Shown one piece after another: positions 46,954 through 59,384 of a DNA stretch of 64,000 nucleotides. The position numbers and the translations under genes are program-made. The number at the start of each line of letters is the position of its first letter. Positions within the stretch are counted from its first letter, which is position 1. Source of the stretch: Craterostigma plantagineum (taxonomy: Eukaryota; Streptophyta; Magnoliopsida; Lamiales; Linderniaceae); the NCBI GenBank assembly GCA_027422505.1, contig JAPQWV010000018.1:19424001-19488000 (forward strand), in the 5' to 3' direction. The notes below the pieces were generated by a model, which saw only the letters and a program-made list of their open reading frames with translations, had not been told where the DNA came from and searched no databases.

Positions 46954-47343
46954 GCATCGACCAAGAACTTGCTTCAACATATGAGGGACAAATGGGATGA
47001 GTAATCTAATTATATAACACTAGACTTTAATTATCAACAAAAATTACAACTAAATATAATCATTTACCTACTCGAAATCTCAAACTATCATGCATCAAGC
47101 CAACACTTGATAGAATCAAACAAAAGGGAAACTCTACAAAATAAAAAAAAAATACGTCATAGAAAATATTTTCATGTTGCTAATGGTACGACAACCTATC
47201 TAAAAAGATACTAAGACAACTTATTAGAAGTACTACATATTGAGAAATAAAATACCATAACATCATGCCTAATGGTAAACAATATTTTTAAAATTAGCAC
47301 TGCATAACATTCATATAAAAAATTAACTTGTCAGTTAAATTAA
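46954..47343. other. AT-rich spacer
   Basis: No gene recognised; 47335-47343 is the target duplication of the next element. Confidence 0.4.
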
Positions 47344-47732
47344 GGGGCATTTTCATTTCAGGCCCTCCCATAACTATCATTTACGATTCAGACAATCTTG
47401 GCAAAAATTTCGTTTTAAGGACCTATTTTTGTGCAGTACCACTTCATTGCTCTTACATACCAGTATGTTGAAGTTCTGTACCACAAAACCATAAACGGGT
47501 ACTAATTTATGATAATCTGCTACCAGTTTATTTTCTGCAGTACCACTTTATTGCTTTGACATACCACTATGTTCAAAGTTTGTAACACAAAACGATCATT
47601 CTATACCAGTTCATATATCTCTCATACCACTTTTTTACACCACACAAAATGGATCCTTTAACCTAAAAAATTCTCAAATAGGGCCTGAATTCGAAATCAA
47701 ACCCCTAATGGGGCGTGCTTTCGAAATGACCC
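47344..47732. mobile_element. Mutator-like MITE
   Basis: 389 bp between perfect 9-bp duplications TTAAATTAA (47335-47343 and 47733-47741). Ends GGGGCATTTTCATTTC and, inward from the right, GGGTCATTTCGAAAGC form imperfect inverted repeats. Nine-base duplications and GGG starts fit Mutator-like elements. The interior has two related blocks, each with GCAGTACCACTT, ATTGCT and ACATACCA words, about 90 bp apart. Confidence 0.8.
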
Positions 47733-47958
47733 TTAAATTAACCTCCATTAGGACCACGAGTGCAGCTTTGGATTTTGGGAAAACAGTACACTAGATATTG
47801 ACACTTTGAGTGAGTTGATAATACTGGGACGCTTTGGTAGAAATTTAATCAGCCAAAAACCTATGTACTTCACCACGCAATGTACGCATGAAATTAGTGG
47901 TTTTACCTTAAGCTCTAAGCCCTTTTCCCTCCATCCTCTTATTGGTTACCGAAAAGCC

Positions 47959-50647
47959 ATGGCTCGAAGGAAGCCGATTACAACTCACAAATCATCGAGT
48001 AACGAGATGAAAACGCCCGAACCAAAGCGTCAGAGCAACGCCGCTCGATCGGCTTATTTTGCGAGGAGGGAGGCTGCCAAGGTTTTGCGCGTCGTGCTCG
48101 AAGGAGACGCGCGACGGCGAGCCGTCGGTTCTATTAAGTCCCTCGTTTACAGCCCCAGTGTAAGAAACAAAAGGGCTACATTTGCACTCGTCTGCCAAAC
48201 CCTAAAGCGTAAGTTATCTGGTTGAAAATTCACGTTGTAGTTCACTTGCCTCGAAAGGATGATATGAGTCAATTTTAAGGAAATTAAGTTTGAACTTGAG
48301 TTTGAGGCATTTTCTTTTCTTATGGATTTGCAGATTTCCAGGTCATTAAGGATGTCTTGGAGGGGGGAAACATTTTGAGCGGCAAGTGGAAGGTAGCCAC
48401 TGAAGCATCCGATTTTAGCTGTAGTGTTAAATCATCGAAATTGTAGACTGGGTAGTGGGTTGTTTACTCTGCTGTTGATTATTTATTCTCATTTTTGTAT
48501 GGCACAGAAACAGAAAGAATTAATGTATGTCATTGCATATGACGTTCTCTTTGGACAGGTTACATTTGATTTTTCCTTGTCCTTGGTTTTCTTATTCTTT
48601 CGGCAATAATTTAGTTCTGTCGGCAGCTTTCAGTTCGTGATTATTTTCTATCGATCTTTGTGTAGGAAGTTTCTGTGGCTGGCGATGCTGAAAAATATCT
48701 CATGTTGAATAAAGAATTGTTGTTATTGGCGCTCTCGCAAATTTTAAGGCACAAAGGAGTGCAGAAAGTGGAAGAGTTGGTGGCTGTAAAAAACTATTCT
48801 GGTTCGTTTTTTTTCCCCACTTTTTTAGTATGAAGTAGGATCACTGTCGTATTGCACCTTGACTTTGTGTATATGTGTGTGTTTCTCGAATGCTGTCCAA
48901 ATTGTTCGTGGTTTTTCCGTAACTAAACACGTCATGGAGGCACAATTTCAAGTCGACCATTACATTTTTCTTGTCCCTGAGTTTTAATATTTGCTCCACA
49001 GAATCACGAAGACAACGTTTCGTTCGTGTGAATACTCTGAAGATAGATACAGAAGTTGCCGAAATCGAATTAAAGCGACAATATGATGTACGTATGTCTA
49101 CTAATGCCTGAGCTAATCCCTTCACGATAGCACCACCATTCCATCGAAAAGGCTCACAGTGTATACATCTTTGGGTTTGACGTTTCAACCCCACTTCAGG
49201 TTCAAAAAGATGATACAGTTCCAGACTTATTGGTTCTCCCAGCTGGTGTAGATTTGCATAATCACCATCTGGTCATGAATGGAAGTGTTTTCCTTCAGGT
49301 ATTCAATATTCAGATTTGATTAGGCTCATGTATCTGAGTGTATAATATCACAGAGAGTGATTGCATCTACGGGAAATTTCAAGAGTTTGTTAACTTACAG
49401 GGAAAAGCAAGCTCCATGGTTGCAGTAGCTCTTTCACCTCAACCTGAATGGGAGGTATGCCTACTCCTGCGAAGTATATATATGGTTATACTCTGATTTT
49501 TTCAAAACTTATTTATGGAGAAACTTGTTTGTTAAAACAAAGCATTTCGTTGAAGGTCATTGATGCATGTTCAGCTCCAGGGAACAAAACCATTCATCTG
49601 GCTGCTATTATGAAAGGCAAGGGCAAAATTATAGCTTGTGAACTCGACAAGGAAAGGGTCAAGCGGTTGAAGCAAAATGTCAAACTTGCAGGCGCGACAA
49701 GTATCCTTTCTGATATTTCTTTCCAGAAACCTTTCTGCATCAGCAAATATGTATAAGATATTTTACTTTCTCTTGCATTACTATGACCCATTCAATTGCC
49801 TTCCAAAGCGATAATCAGAGTTGCAATCATCTCTTGTATTCTTTCCCTTGTGGCTTGTATCGGCCCATGTGATAGAAGCTCAACTTAACATGTTCTAGAC
49901 GTGGAAGTTAGACACGACGACTTTTTGAACCTCGACCCGAAAGATCCTTCATATTCAAAGGTAGCTCGCTCATATCTGATTGTCTCTACTCTTTCGCTAT
50001 TACGTAATACAATATGACATTATGGTTTGTCACCATGTACATAGGTCCGTGCAATTCTCCTAGATCCTTCATGTTCTGGATCAGGGACTACCTTAGAGAG
50101 ATTAGACCATTTGATGCCATCCAATAGTTCAGGTAATGATGTTTTCTTCTTCGCATTTTACAACTCCAAAAACCCAATACTTTGACAAAGTTTGTGACCT
50201 TGACATACTTACTATACAGGAAGCAACTCTGTTCATGTTGACGTGAAGAGACTCCAAAAACTAGCAGGTTTCCAACGGAAAGTTTTGCAGCATGCTCTAT
50301 CTTGTAAGTAAGAGGAGAATCACTGGTTGTTCTTTCGCAGATTCGATTACATTTGGTTATTTACACATATACAGTAGTAGAACCAATGAGCAATTGAACA
50401 GTATATTTAAAAAGGATAGAATTATTAGTATTGTTGCATGTTTAGTCCCAGGGGTTGAGAGAGTTGTCTACAGCACGTGTTCGATACACCAGATTGAGAA
50501 TGAAGACGTTGTAGAGTCTGTTTTGCCTTTTGCTGCATCGAATGGCTTTCAACTGGCAACAGTCTTTCCTCAGTGGCCTCGTCGTGGCCTCCCTACCTTT
50601 CATGGATGTAATGAATGAGGACGCTCTTAGCATAATTATAAATATAG

Positions 50648-50697
<50 letters not shown>

Positions 50698-50940
50698 GTT
50701 ACCTTATATTTTCACTCTTTTCTTTCAGCCGAACATTTGATGCGGACGGATCTTACAAAGGACAAGGAAGGTTTCTTCATTGCAATGTTTGTCCGCAGAA
50801 ATGGTAGAGGAGACCAAGTATCTCGTACAGGGCCTGATATTGGTAAACGTAGGAAACGCATTAACGTTTTCGTTGCCAAAATGCTCAAGTTACCACCATC
50901 ACATCACCTTCTATACAGGAGAACCAACCAACTTGTTTAA
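47959..50940 (+). CDS. NSUN5: RNA m5C methyltransferase, NSUN5 type
   Basis: Thirteen exons: 47959-48208, 48334-48392, 48508-48558, 48666-48801, 49002-49087, 49200-49298, 49401-49454, 49556-49700, 49899-49960, 50045-50132, 50220-50303, 50446-50607, 50729-50940, coding 495 residues. A basic N-terminus and helical NusB-like part precede the Rossmann domain: VIDACSAPGNKT (246-257, SAM loop), LDPSCSGSG with C324, and VVYSTCSI with the catalytic C383. The PSCSGSG form of motif IV is typical of NSUN5. Relatives methylate a cytosine of the large-subunit (25S/28S) ribosomal RNA in the nucleolus; the basic C-terminal tail (KRRKRINVF) suits nucleolar targeting. The last intron contains a CA/TA microsatellite. 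Junctions are all in frame. Confidence 0.9.
50648..50697. repeat. (CA)12(TA)13 microsatellite in intron
   Basis: A CA run at 50648-50671 followed by TA at 50672-50697 inside the last intron of the NSUN5-type gene. Confidence 0.95.
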
Positions 50941-51831
50941 TTCGGTATTTGGGTTCTTTTCCTTTGCTCCTACTACTACTACTACTAGGAATATTAGAAT
51001 TAGATGTTGTTTTCAGTTTTATTTGATGACACATAACGGCAGTCTATGTTGGGCAATATGCGAACTCTCGCAATATGCTGTGTCATCCTGGGCATTTTTT
51101 GGGTTGGGACGAGGCCATTTCAGAACTCCGTCCCCAGAAATGGACGCAGCAGATATATTGTCGTTGACTTCGGCATATGAAGGGAAACTTCCGAGAGGTT
51201 CAGCAGACCTTAACCTCTCATGCTCTTCGCAACAGTTTGCTTTTTACTACTTGTAAGGTTGTTCTCACCAAGGATCAAGATCTTTCACATATTTGGTAAT
51301 GTTATTGTGCTGCATGTATTATTTGGGCCAGCTACATTCCAAAACGACAATTTAGTTGGTCACGAGTCCATTTGGCCGAGCTATATGAAGTTCTACATAT
51401 TATTCGTACTATGTTCTTGGATTCTTATTTATTTTCGAATTCAAGACACAAGATTGACTCAAAAAACCAGAAGCGTTTGGAGCCGTCACTCTCTCGCCCT
51501 CATAGACGAATTTAAACTAGCAATCCAAGAGACAGAAATTCTGGCCATGAGCACGGCATACCAGTGGACCTCTAGTTGCTCGCTAAGATATCATGACTTA
51601 CTAACTTTGACGTATAAGATTGTTTCATGGTATCTGTGTGTGGCGGTTTAGGGATCGGACAATGATGCACTTCGAATTCGCATATCAAACGCACCCTTGG
51701 GATTATTACAGCAGTAAGCAGTCTTAATACAAAATTGTATCCTACTAATCATTGGAAATAAAAACAGAGCGTCGAACACGACGGATTCGGAATGTGGGGG
51801 TCATTAGCATCCAACAGCGCCTATGATGACA
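50941..51831. other. Convergent intergenic region NSUN5/ferrochelatase
   Basis: Shared 3' region of two genes that point toward each other. Open frames here show no family features; both 3' UTRs and their polyadenylation sites should lie within it. Confidence 0.5.
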
Positions 51832-52193
51832 TCATGGAATGGATCTTCTGAAGGCGGTGATAACTTTTGGTGAAAAGAGTAAAACGAAGGCCAAAACGGA
51901 GCCAAACAAAATCTTGATAGCACTGACAAAAACATTAGCTTCATCATCATCTTCTTCTTCTTTGGATGATGTTGATATTGCCATGGCCGAAGGCAATGCC
52001 TCGATTACAGCATTAGAGAGGTCACTTATGAATGATGGAGTACAGTTGAGAGCAGGTACACGACCCCAGTTAACTATCCCCGATTCAATAGCCAATTCTC
52101 TGTACTCCATGTCTATTTCTTCAAGAGTCTCTATGTGCTCACTCACAAAACTGCATCAATTAATTATATATATATATATACATGCTTTTCCAA

Positions 52194-52273
<80 letters not shown>

Positions 52274-54513
52274 TATTGGAACAGCAAGGAGAGACTTGAC
52301 ACCTTGCTTGCCAAGTTCGACTAGAACTTCATCGGTATAAGGCTTTAACCATTGGACAGGTCCCACACGACTCTGTTAGGCCAAAATTGGATTTAAAAAA
52401 AAAGAGATCAAAATAAAAAGAGAAAGTGATACGATTGTACGTATTCGAGTTATAATACATTTGCTGATAATACAAACCTGGTAAGCTAGAGTATGATCGT
52501 TTGTTACTCCTCGAGATTTTAGTTCTTGCATTATCAAGAAGATGCACTCCTCCATCTGATCTTTGTAAGGGTCACCAGCTTCTTCGACATAGCTGACAGG
52601 AACTCCGTGGGCGCTGAAGAATATCATGGCCTAAGGAAGCAGAAGAATGAGCGCTTTAATACGTAATAAATACATCTACTTAAAATATTTTAGTGCTTTA
52701 CGAATGCATTCAACTCACTTCTTCAGGTATTGAGAAGGTTTGAAGCTCTTTCTCGATTAAGTCTGCCATGGACCGAATATATCCTTCACGTTGGTACCAT
52801 GATTGTATTATAGCAACAGGCAATCTTGACAAATAAGCATCATCCCTTTTTATTGTAAGAAGGAAGGGAAGCAATCAGCACTCTACTCGGTGATAATAAT
52901 CAGAATCTTCTTGAAGTTATCGAGAATCGTAAGTTTACCTGAACATGTTTCGGAGAACACGAATGCTTGAACCCGTCGTAGATATAGAGTACTGAGGGTA
53001 CAGTGGGAGAACTACAAGTCTTGTAATCTTATCTCTCTTAATCTGTGACCAGACAAACAAATTAGCCCGTGCGGTAATAATAACACATCGACAACTAGAT
53101 TGTTCTAAGAAGATTGTACAGATAGTATTGTAGCTTGATATACAACGACTAATTCCAGTGATTAAGGCGTGAATTAAGAATGAATTGGGTACCAGACTTA
53201 ATAACAAAATATATTTTGGAGAAGAAAATCACATCTAAGATGCAAACAATAATTCTTTCTTCTCTAGGGGACTTGCCTGATGAACAGCTTCCTCAGTGAA
53301 AGGGTGCCAATACCTCATGGCTACGTACACATTTGCTGGGACGTCCTTAGCTTCGAGAGCCATTTTGAGGGCAGATGCCTGAAAATGAATAAAACAAAAA
53401 TTATTTTAAGCAAGTGTAGAACATAGCTACCAAGTTGTACAAAACGAGACTTGTTTATCCAAATGCAGAAGCAGAACCATAATAAATATACCTGTTCATC
53501 AGTTATTTTACGCAAGGGTGATCCACCTCCTATTGCAGCATAAGCTTCTTTACTTTTGGGAGCCCTTACTACAGAGATCAACTGTGCCAAAGGACGTTGG
53601 AGGAACCTGAACAACCTAGGAAGCCGAATGATATCCTAGACAAACAAAGGCATCATCACACTACTAAAACCATCTGTATAGATTCATTCAAGAAAAAATG
53701 TTTATCAAATAAGAGAAAAACATACGGGATCAGCAAATAAGTTGAACAGGAAAGGCTGAACGTCGTGTAGAGTCTCTGGGCCTCCAAGATTCAATAGCAT
53801 TACACCTATCTTCTCATCAGTGGCATGAGACAGTGACTCGACAGTGTAGGTTGACGAGCCAGTTAAGGATGAAGATGATGATGATCTTATAACAGAACCC
53901 TTCTTATTCAATGGAAGTTCGACTCGTCCCAAAAAAGCATTGTTCTTATCATGAGAAACAGAAAACAATGATTTGGAAGTAACAGATGAAGCTATCTTCA
54001 ACTTAGACTGAGATGGCAACCTGTGAAATGCACAAAGTGATCATATACTTAGAATCCGCCTATAGTATTAACTATCAAACAATATCATAAGGCATTGTGC
54101 ATGTTTCTCATTATTTTTCGCTCTTAAAATTAAGTATAATTCCTCCCTTTTTACACGAAAAGGTGGTACTTTTCAGCATGATCATCAATACGAAACTCAT
54201 TCACAGCTCGAACCGACTTTATCTAGATCAGCCCACCAAAATAAACTAAGAACCTAAGATCATGTCAGAATACCATCCCATCCCAATAAGGTTTCCGAAA
54301 AAACGGGAATACTCCATCCTTGAATCCATATATCCATAAGCATAAGATTAACAATGATCCTACGATCTGTCTAGCCAAAAAAAAAAAAACAACTCCTCCC
54401 AACAGAAATAATGCAGATACAATCGAAATAACAAAAATTAGACAAGCTTACGAAGTCGAGTACGGATGTAAATTGACACGACCGATCATCGAACTTCCAA
54501 CAGCTGCCTCCAT
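51832..54513 (-). CDS. FC2: Ferrochelatase, chloroplast, FC2 type
   Basis: Nine minus-strand exons: 54513-54452, 54020-53726, 53635-53492, 53378-53277, 53042-52939, 52845-52719, 52630-52478, 52372-52272, 52150-51832, coding 468 residues. The intron after exon 4 has a GC donor (CAG followed by GCAAGT). A Ser-rich N-terminal transit peptide precedes [15 protein letters not shown]; further motifs are [23 protein letters not shown] and [19 protein letters not shown] with catalytic H286. It inserts Fe2+ into protoporphyrin IX in the last step of haem synthesis. The C-terminal 35 residues ([18 protein letters not shown]...) form the hydrophobic light-harvesting-like segment of FC2 that anchors it in the thylakoid and is absent from FC1. 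The intron after exon 8 starts AG/GTCTCTCT, running straight into a long CT tract. Confidence 0.93.
52199..52270. repeat. (GA)36 microsatellite touching a splice donor
   Basis: Thirty-six GA units on the plus strand (CT on the gene strand), ending one base before exon 8 of ferrochelatase, so intron position 3 onward is pure CT repeat. Confidence 0.95.
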
Positions 54514-55028
54514 CGCGTGATCAACAAGTCTACTCCAAATATACTATTTTCTTCTAATTTTTCAGTTACCCAATATATGACCGTATAAAATATGAAATAA
54601 AAAGAAACTCTAAATGGATAAAAGCAAAAAATGGAAGTCTCAGTTCAGAGGATTCTGCTCAGAGATGGGAGAGGGAGACAAATATACGGAATATTGTATC
54701 GTCGGTTCGGTCAATGGAATGGAAACCTAACACCACCTTCCTCGTCAATTATTCAAAGTCAAATTTTTGTTTTATCGTTATTAGGTTTGGACTTTTGACC
54801 GTGTCCTCACTGTTGGGCTAACTCCATCTATTTCTCAATGGATGGGCCCACATATTTTATTGGGCTATAATTGATATGATAATCACATATATTAATGTGA
54901 GAAATAAATAGCATTCAAAACGTTTATTATTGCTAAACTTTTCGGTATCTTTGAGTATATCCCAATGTTTTGATTAGAGTGGGAAACCAGGGGTAAACCT
55001 GCGATTTCCCTTACCTGGAGCCTAGCAG
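54514..55028. other. Upstream of ferrochelatase
   Basis: Promoter side of the minus-strand gene; no other gene recognised. Confidence 0.4.
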
Positions 55029-55666
55029 TAGGGGTGTTCAAAGTTCGGATAAAACCGAAAAATCGGCCGAACCAAAATTTATAGTTTTTCCGTTAGGTTA
55101 ATTCGGTTTTTCGGTCAATATCGGTTTAGAGTTTCGAAAATTTCGGTTTCTTCATTGCTTTCGCTTTTAAATTAATATATTGGGTAAATGGGTCAAGCAT
55201 AAAACTTAAGTTTGTTAAACAAGTGGGCCCAATTATATTTGTACTTAGCCCAACAAAATGAATATATTTGTTCATTAAAAAATAATAAAAATAACTAACC
55301 ATAGGAATAAATGCAAATTATTTCTTCGCTAAATACCTTAGATAATCAATTACAACGGAATTTTATAATAAATTTAATTATATCTTAACTAAATAATCAA
55401 TTACTTTCCAGAACACCATAGATAATATAGCTAAATGTTTTTTTGATACTGATATTCATCATCATTGTTGTATCATTTGGCATAAATTATATGTTTTTTC
55501 ATTATTGAATTAAAATTTTTAACCGAAAATCGAACCGTATTGCAAAAAACAGAATCAAACACAATTAAAACTGATTTGGTTAATTAAGCACTTGTACAAA
55601 CCGAAAATAAAAAAAACCGAAGTGAAATGTTAGAAACCGAACCGAACTGTCCAATTAACACCCATA
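55029..55666. mobile_element. hAT-like element, CGGTTCGG family
   Basis: Ends TAGGGGTGTTCAAAGTTCGG and, inward from the right, TATGGGTGTTAATTGG, 638 bp, with ACCGAACCGA words near both ends and an AT-rich interior. The flanking octamers do not match, so borders or target duplication have decayed. Confidence 0.65.
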
Positions 55667-55737
55667 TTTAGTGGATCTTTTTGTAAATAATTGGCAGGTT
55701 TAAATGGATTAATTAAATAATGACCTTTGATTTTGGT

Positions 55738-56371
55738 TGGGGATGGCAAAATTCCCACGGTGAACCATCCCCGTCGGGACCCGATGCTATTGGGACGGGG
55801 AATCACCGGTCAAAATGGGGACGGGGAGTTGACGGTGATTCCCCATTGGTGAAAGAGCGGGGACGGGATGGGGATGGTAATCATGTTTCTCACCCATCCC
55901 CGGCCCCGCACCCGGCCCCGTTTGAATCAAATGGTGATTCACCATTCCCCGATTCGATTTACTAATAAATATATTGAAAAACTAATTTGAATCAAGGATT
56001 CTCAAAGACCATCATTTTATATTCAGATCATATTTAAAGAAAAAAAAATTCTACTTTCAATATATATTCTTCACAATACACGAATATTTCAATTACATAT
56101 TATTTTCTGTTTTTATACTCTAATTTTACATATTAATCTGTCTATATTACTTAGTTTGTGTTTTTGTTGCAAAAAAAAAAAATTATTGCATATAGATGAA
56201 TATGGAGAACCCGAATCCCCCATGGGGAACCCGATCCCCGAACGGTGATTACCCATCCCCGAACCAATTCATCACAAGCGGTGAATTAGTGGGGATGGTA
56301 TTAAGAACGAGAATTTGGTATGGAGACGGTATGTCCATTACCAGCCCCGAAACCGCCCATTGCCATCCTTA
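55738..56371. mobile_element. hAT-like element, GGGGATGGCAA family
   Basis: 634 bp with ends TGGGGATGGCAAAATTCCC and, inward from the right, TAAGGATGGCAATGGGC, flanked by a perfect 8-bp duplication ATTTTGGT (55730-55737 and 56372-56379). GGGGATGGGGA/CCCCATCCCC words fill both ends; no coding capacity. A truncated relative is at 6411-6530. Confidence 0.9.
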
Positions 56372-56379
56372 ATTTTGGT

Positions 56380-59300
56380 CCTTTAAAAAATCGCCGCCCA
56401 TTACAAAATAATGAAGGGTAAATGCATTTATTCCTAGTGTAGGTATTCTTTTACGGACGGACCATGCGAGTCGGTGACGTGCCCTCAAATGCAAAGAGGA
56501 AGGATGTAGTTCGAGGATGTGGACATCAAGGATAAAGAAACATATGTGCTTCGATCCATGCGTATCGCAACACTCATACATGAGACCTTGCAAATGAGAA
56601 CATGAGACTGACTCAAGCATCTTTGTTTTGAGTGAGCGGTCGATTGCTTGAATCATTTTAGGGTTCTACAAGTACACCAAAGCCAAAATGTATCCTAAAT
56701 ATTGTGAGGAATCGGGGAATAGAAATCTCGTACTAAAAAGCATGGAAATGAGGCATTTTAACCCGAAAAGCTTTGGGAGGTAACCCCGAGGAGAGTTACG
56801 GGTTGTTGTCTTCATACGCGTTCACGTTGAAAAGAGTGAATTTGGGAACCAACACTTGAATCAGAAAGTTTAGCACAGCGGAAAATAAAGTAGTTAAAGA
56901 CGCACCCACAGATTTAAAAATGCGCAACAAGTTCTTCAACTTGCTACGCGCATTCTGTGAAAACTTCCATTAATAGAACGGATTACTGATAGAATAATAA
57001 TTTGCATCCTTAAACGTTTGTTATCAGATGTTATTTATCCAAATTAGCTCGGGTATCTTACACTTACGCGTATATTTCTTGATTTACAGATATTCGAGGA
57101 AAATGGTTCAGAAATGAATTTTTGGACAGATGCGATGTTTTACAAACTATGGTCCGGTCTAACCATTAGACTCGTAACACAGTGCATGCTCAAGGACTTG
57201 CAAAAGACAATTAACGATTTATTATATGCCCCGGACGATTGGAGATTTATTCAACCATGAGCAACTACTACATACACAATTATTGAAGCTAGAGGACCCT
57301 CACATGTGATTGTGTGTGTTTGCATCTCATGATGCTTTGACAAACACGAGTTGGACAATAAAGGAAAGCCGACAAAAGAAAACAGCTTTAGGCTTTATTA
57401 TTAGTCTATAAGAACTAAAGAGGAAGCATCGAAGGTTTTCAAAGCAGACAAAACAAATAAAGGGATTATTTTGTGCTGGGAGACTTCAAACTTCGAAGAT
57501 GCAAAAGAAACGTGATTTCAGCTTTCAATGTTTCGTGTGTGAAATAAAAAAAGTACCTGAGCACATCTACGAAAAAAATGGAATTGTTTTACATACGTGG
57601 GAAGATACATCTATATATACACGAGGCAAGAGTGGAGTTTGAAGGGGGAGTAGAAGAGAACAGTGTTGTTTCTTTATCAGTATTGCTACTATTGTCTTCT
57701 GTCATTATGTTTGATTTTCTATTACAGATTGAAAAGAGAGGATCGAGAGTTTAGTATTCTCATTCTTATACTCTTATTTTATAGCTTGTGAGAGAGCATA
57801 TATGATTGTGAGTTTGATTAATTAAGGAGAGAGCAGAGACGATTGTTGAGGAGATCGACTTTTTCCCTTTCCATCTTAAGAGTTATTACTTTTCTTTTCT
57901 AGTTGCTGTTGACATCTCAATATTTTATATATTATAAATTATTTATGATAAAAAGAGTCATTAACGGTGGGATAGTTGAGAAACTATTCTGCTATTTTTA
58001 TTCTCGGGAGAAAACGTATACAGTCCGAGGCTTTTTGAGGAAGACAGCAAGTAGCATTTCTTACGGTCGTAAGTTTATTTCTGTCCATTTCGTTATGTCT
58101 TTAGAATTAATTAACTTTAGTTGCGGTTTCATTAATATGTTTAACGGCTAATTCCTTCGACTATTATTCTATTATTGTTAGTTTCGATATTTTTGTTTCT
58201 CGTTCACTATTGCGCCCAAACTTTGTCAACAAACCCCCCCAATATTATTATTATTATTATTATATTACTATTCTTATTAATATTATTATTATCGATCGAG
58301 TTTGAAATTAGAAATAAATCATCCATTTTCCCTGTGGAGACGATCCGTACTTTCGCTATACTCGTATTAGTGATTAAGGTAATAAATTTTATTTTTTTGC
58401 CGTTTTTGACGCGACCAATTACAAAAACTCGAACTATCAACAATAGTAAAAACTAGCCTACACAAGAATCTAACAATCCTTCTAATATTCACACTAAGGT
58501 AAAAACTCTAGGCAAAATAAAGCTCTCTCGTCTTTCCTTTTTGTCTCGCTCACTTCCCTCGTGGTTAACTCGTGTTGCACTATGCACTCGAAATGGTAGT
58601 CTTCTTTTCATATGCTTGAATCCATAGCGTCCCATGATCTCCACGTTCTTGATGTCCACTCATGCACTCTCATGATGATAGACGTTGTGGTAGCGGCTTT
58701 GGATAGCTCAAATTGACTTGTTCTCTTTGTTCTCCAATTCTCCTATTTTTAGTAACTAAACATACGATTTTTTGCTCCAGCTTATCTCACTTGTTTTGAT
58801 CCATTCAAACTCGTAAAAAATCTCTGCACATAAGTAGATAAACTCACAAAAATAGGTTAAACGGTTTTCGGGCGTGAAAGATAAAATCGAGACGAAGTTT
58901 GAGCCAACAATGTTGACTCAAATGTGGTCTCAACATTGTCAATGTTAACCAAGTCAACATTAAAACCCACTGATAACAAAATAAAGGACCGTCCTCTTCA
59001 TCTTCTCGATGTTCATCTCGGTGTCAGTCTCATCTACCATTCCGTCCTTCATTTTCTTCTCTAAATCTTCTAAGTATGTTATTTTCGTACCTGTAACCAA
59101 TTGAAAAACAGTAAGCAAGCCAAAAACAAAATCTTATAAGCAATAAAAGAAATGAAGGCACCATGGAAGTGTCGCGAGAAAACAGATTCGAAGACGGAAT
59201 GATTTGATTATTACCATGGCTGAGCAGTGACGGCCACTGATTAAACAATACTCCACCGACGAAAACCGCATTAAATACCAAAGCATCATTTCAGAGTTGC

Positions 59301-59384
59301 CATGGTGTTCTGCAGCCGCAATAAGTTTGCCAAACTACGTGGTCATTACCATCTCCACAATTTCCCTCTTAGCGAGAATTCTTA
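56380..59384. other. Long intergenic stretch, no gene recognised
   Basis: About 3 kb without supported coding sequence. At 58330-58430 the words CCCTGTGGAGACGATCCGTAC and GACGCGACCAATTAC resemble the internal/LTR boundary of some Gypsy elements, but ends were not found. An imperfect ATT/TTA microsatellite lies at about 58239-58295. Near 58900-58965 short TGTTGAC/GTCAACA inverted words cluster. Confidence 0.4.

Noticed and set aside
48841..49194. 117-codon minus-strand frame
   Set aside because: Antisense to NSUN5 exon and intron, with no domain.
51839..52324. 161-codon plus-strand frame with a long RE repeat
   Set aside because: Antisense of ferrochelatase reading through the GA microsatellite.
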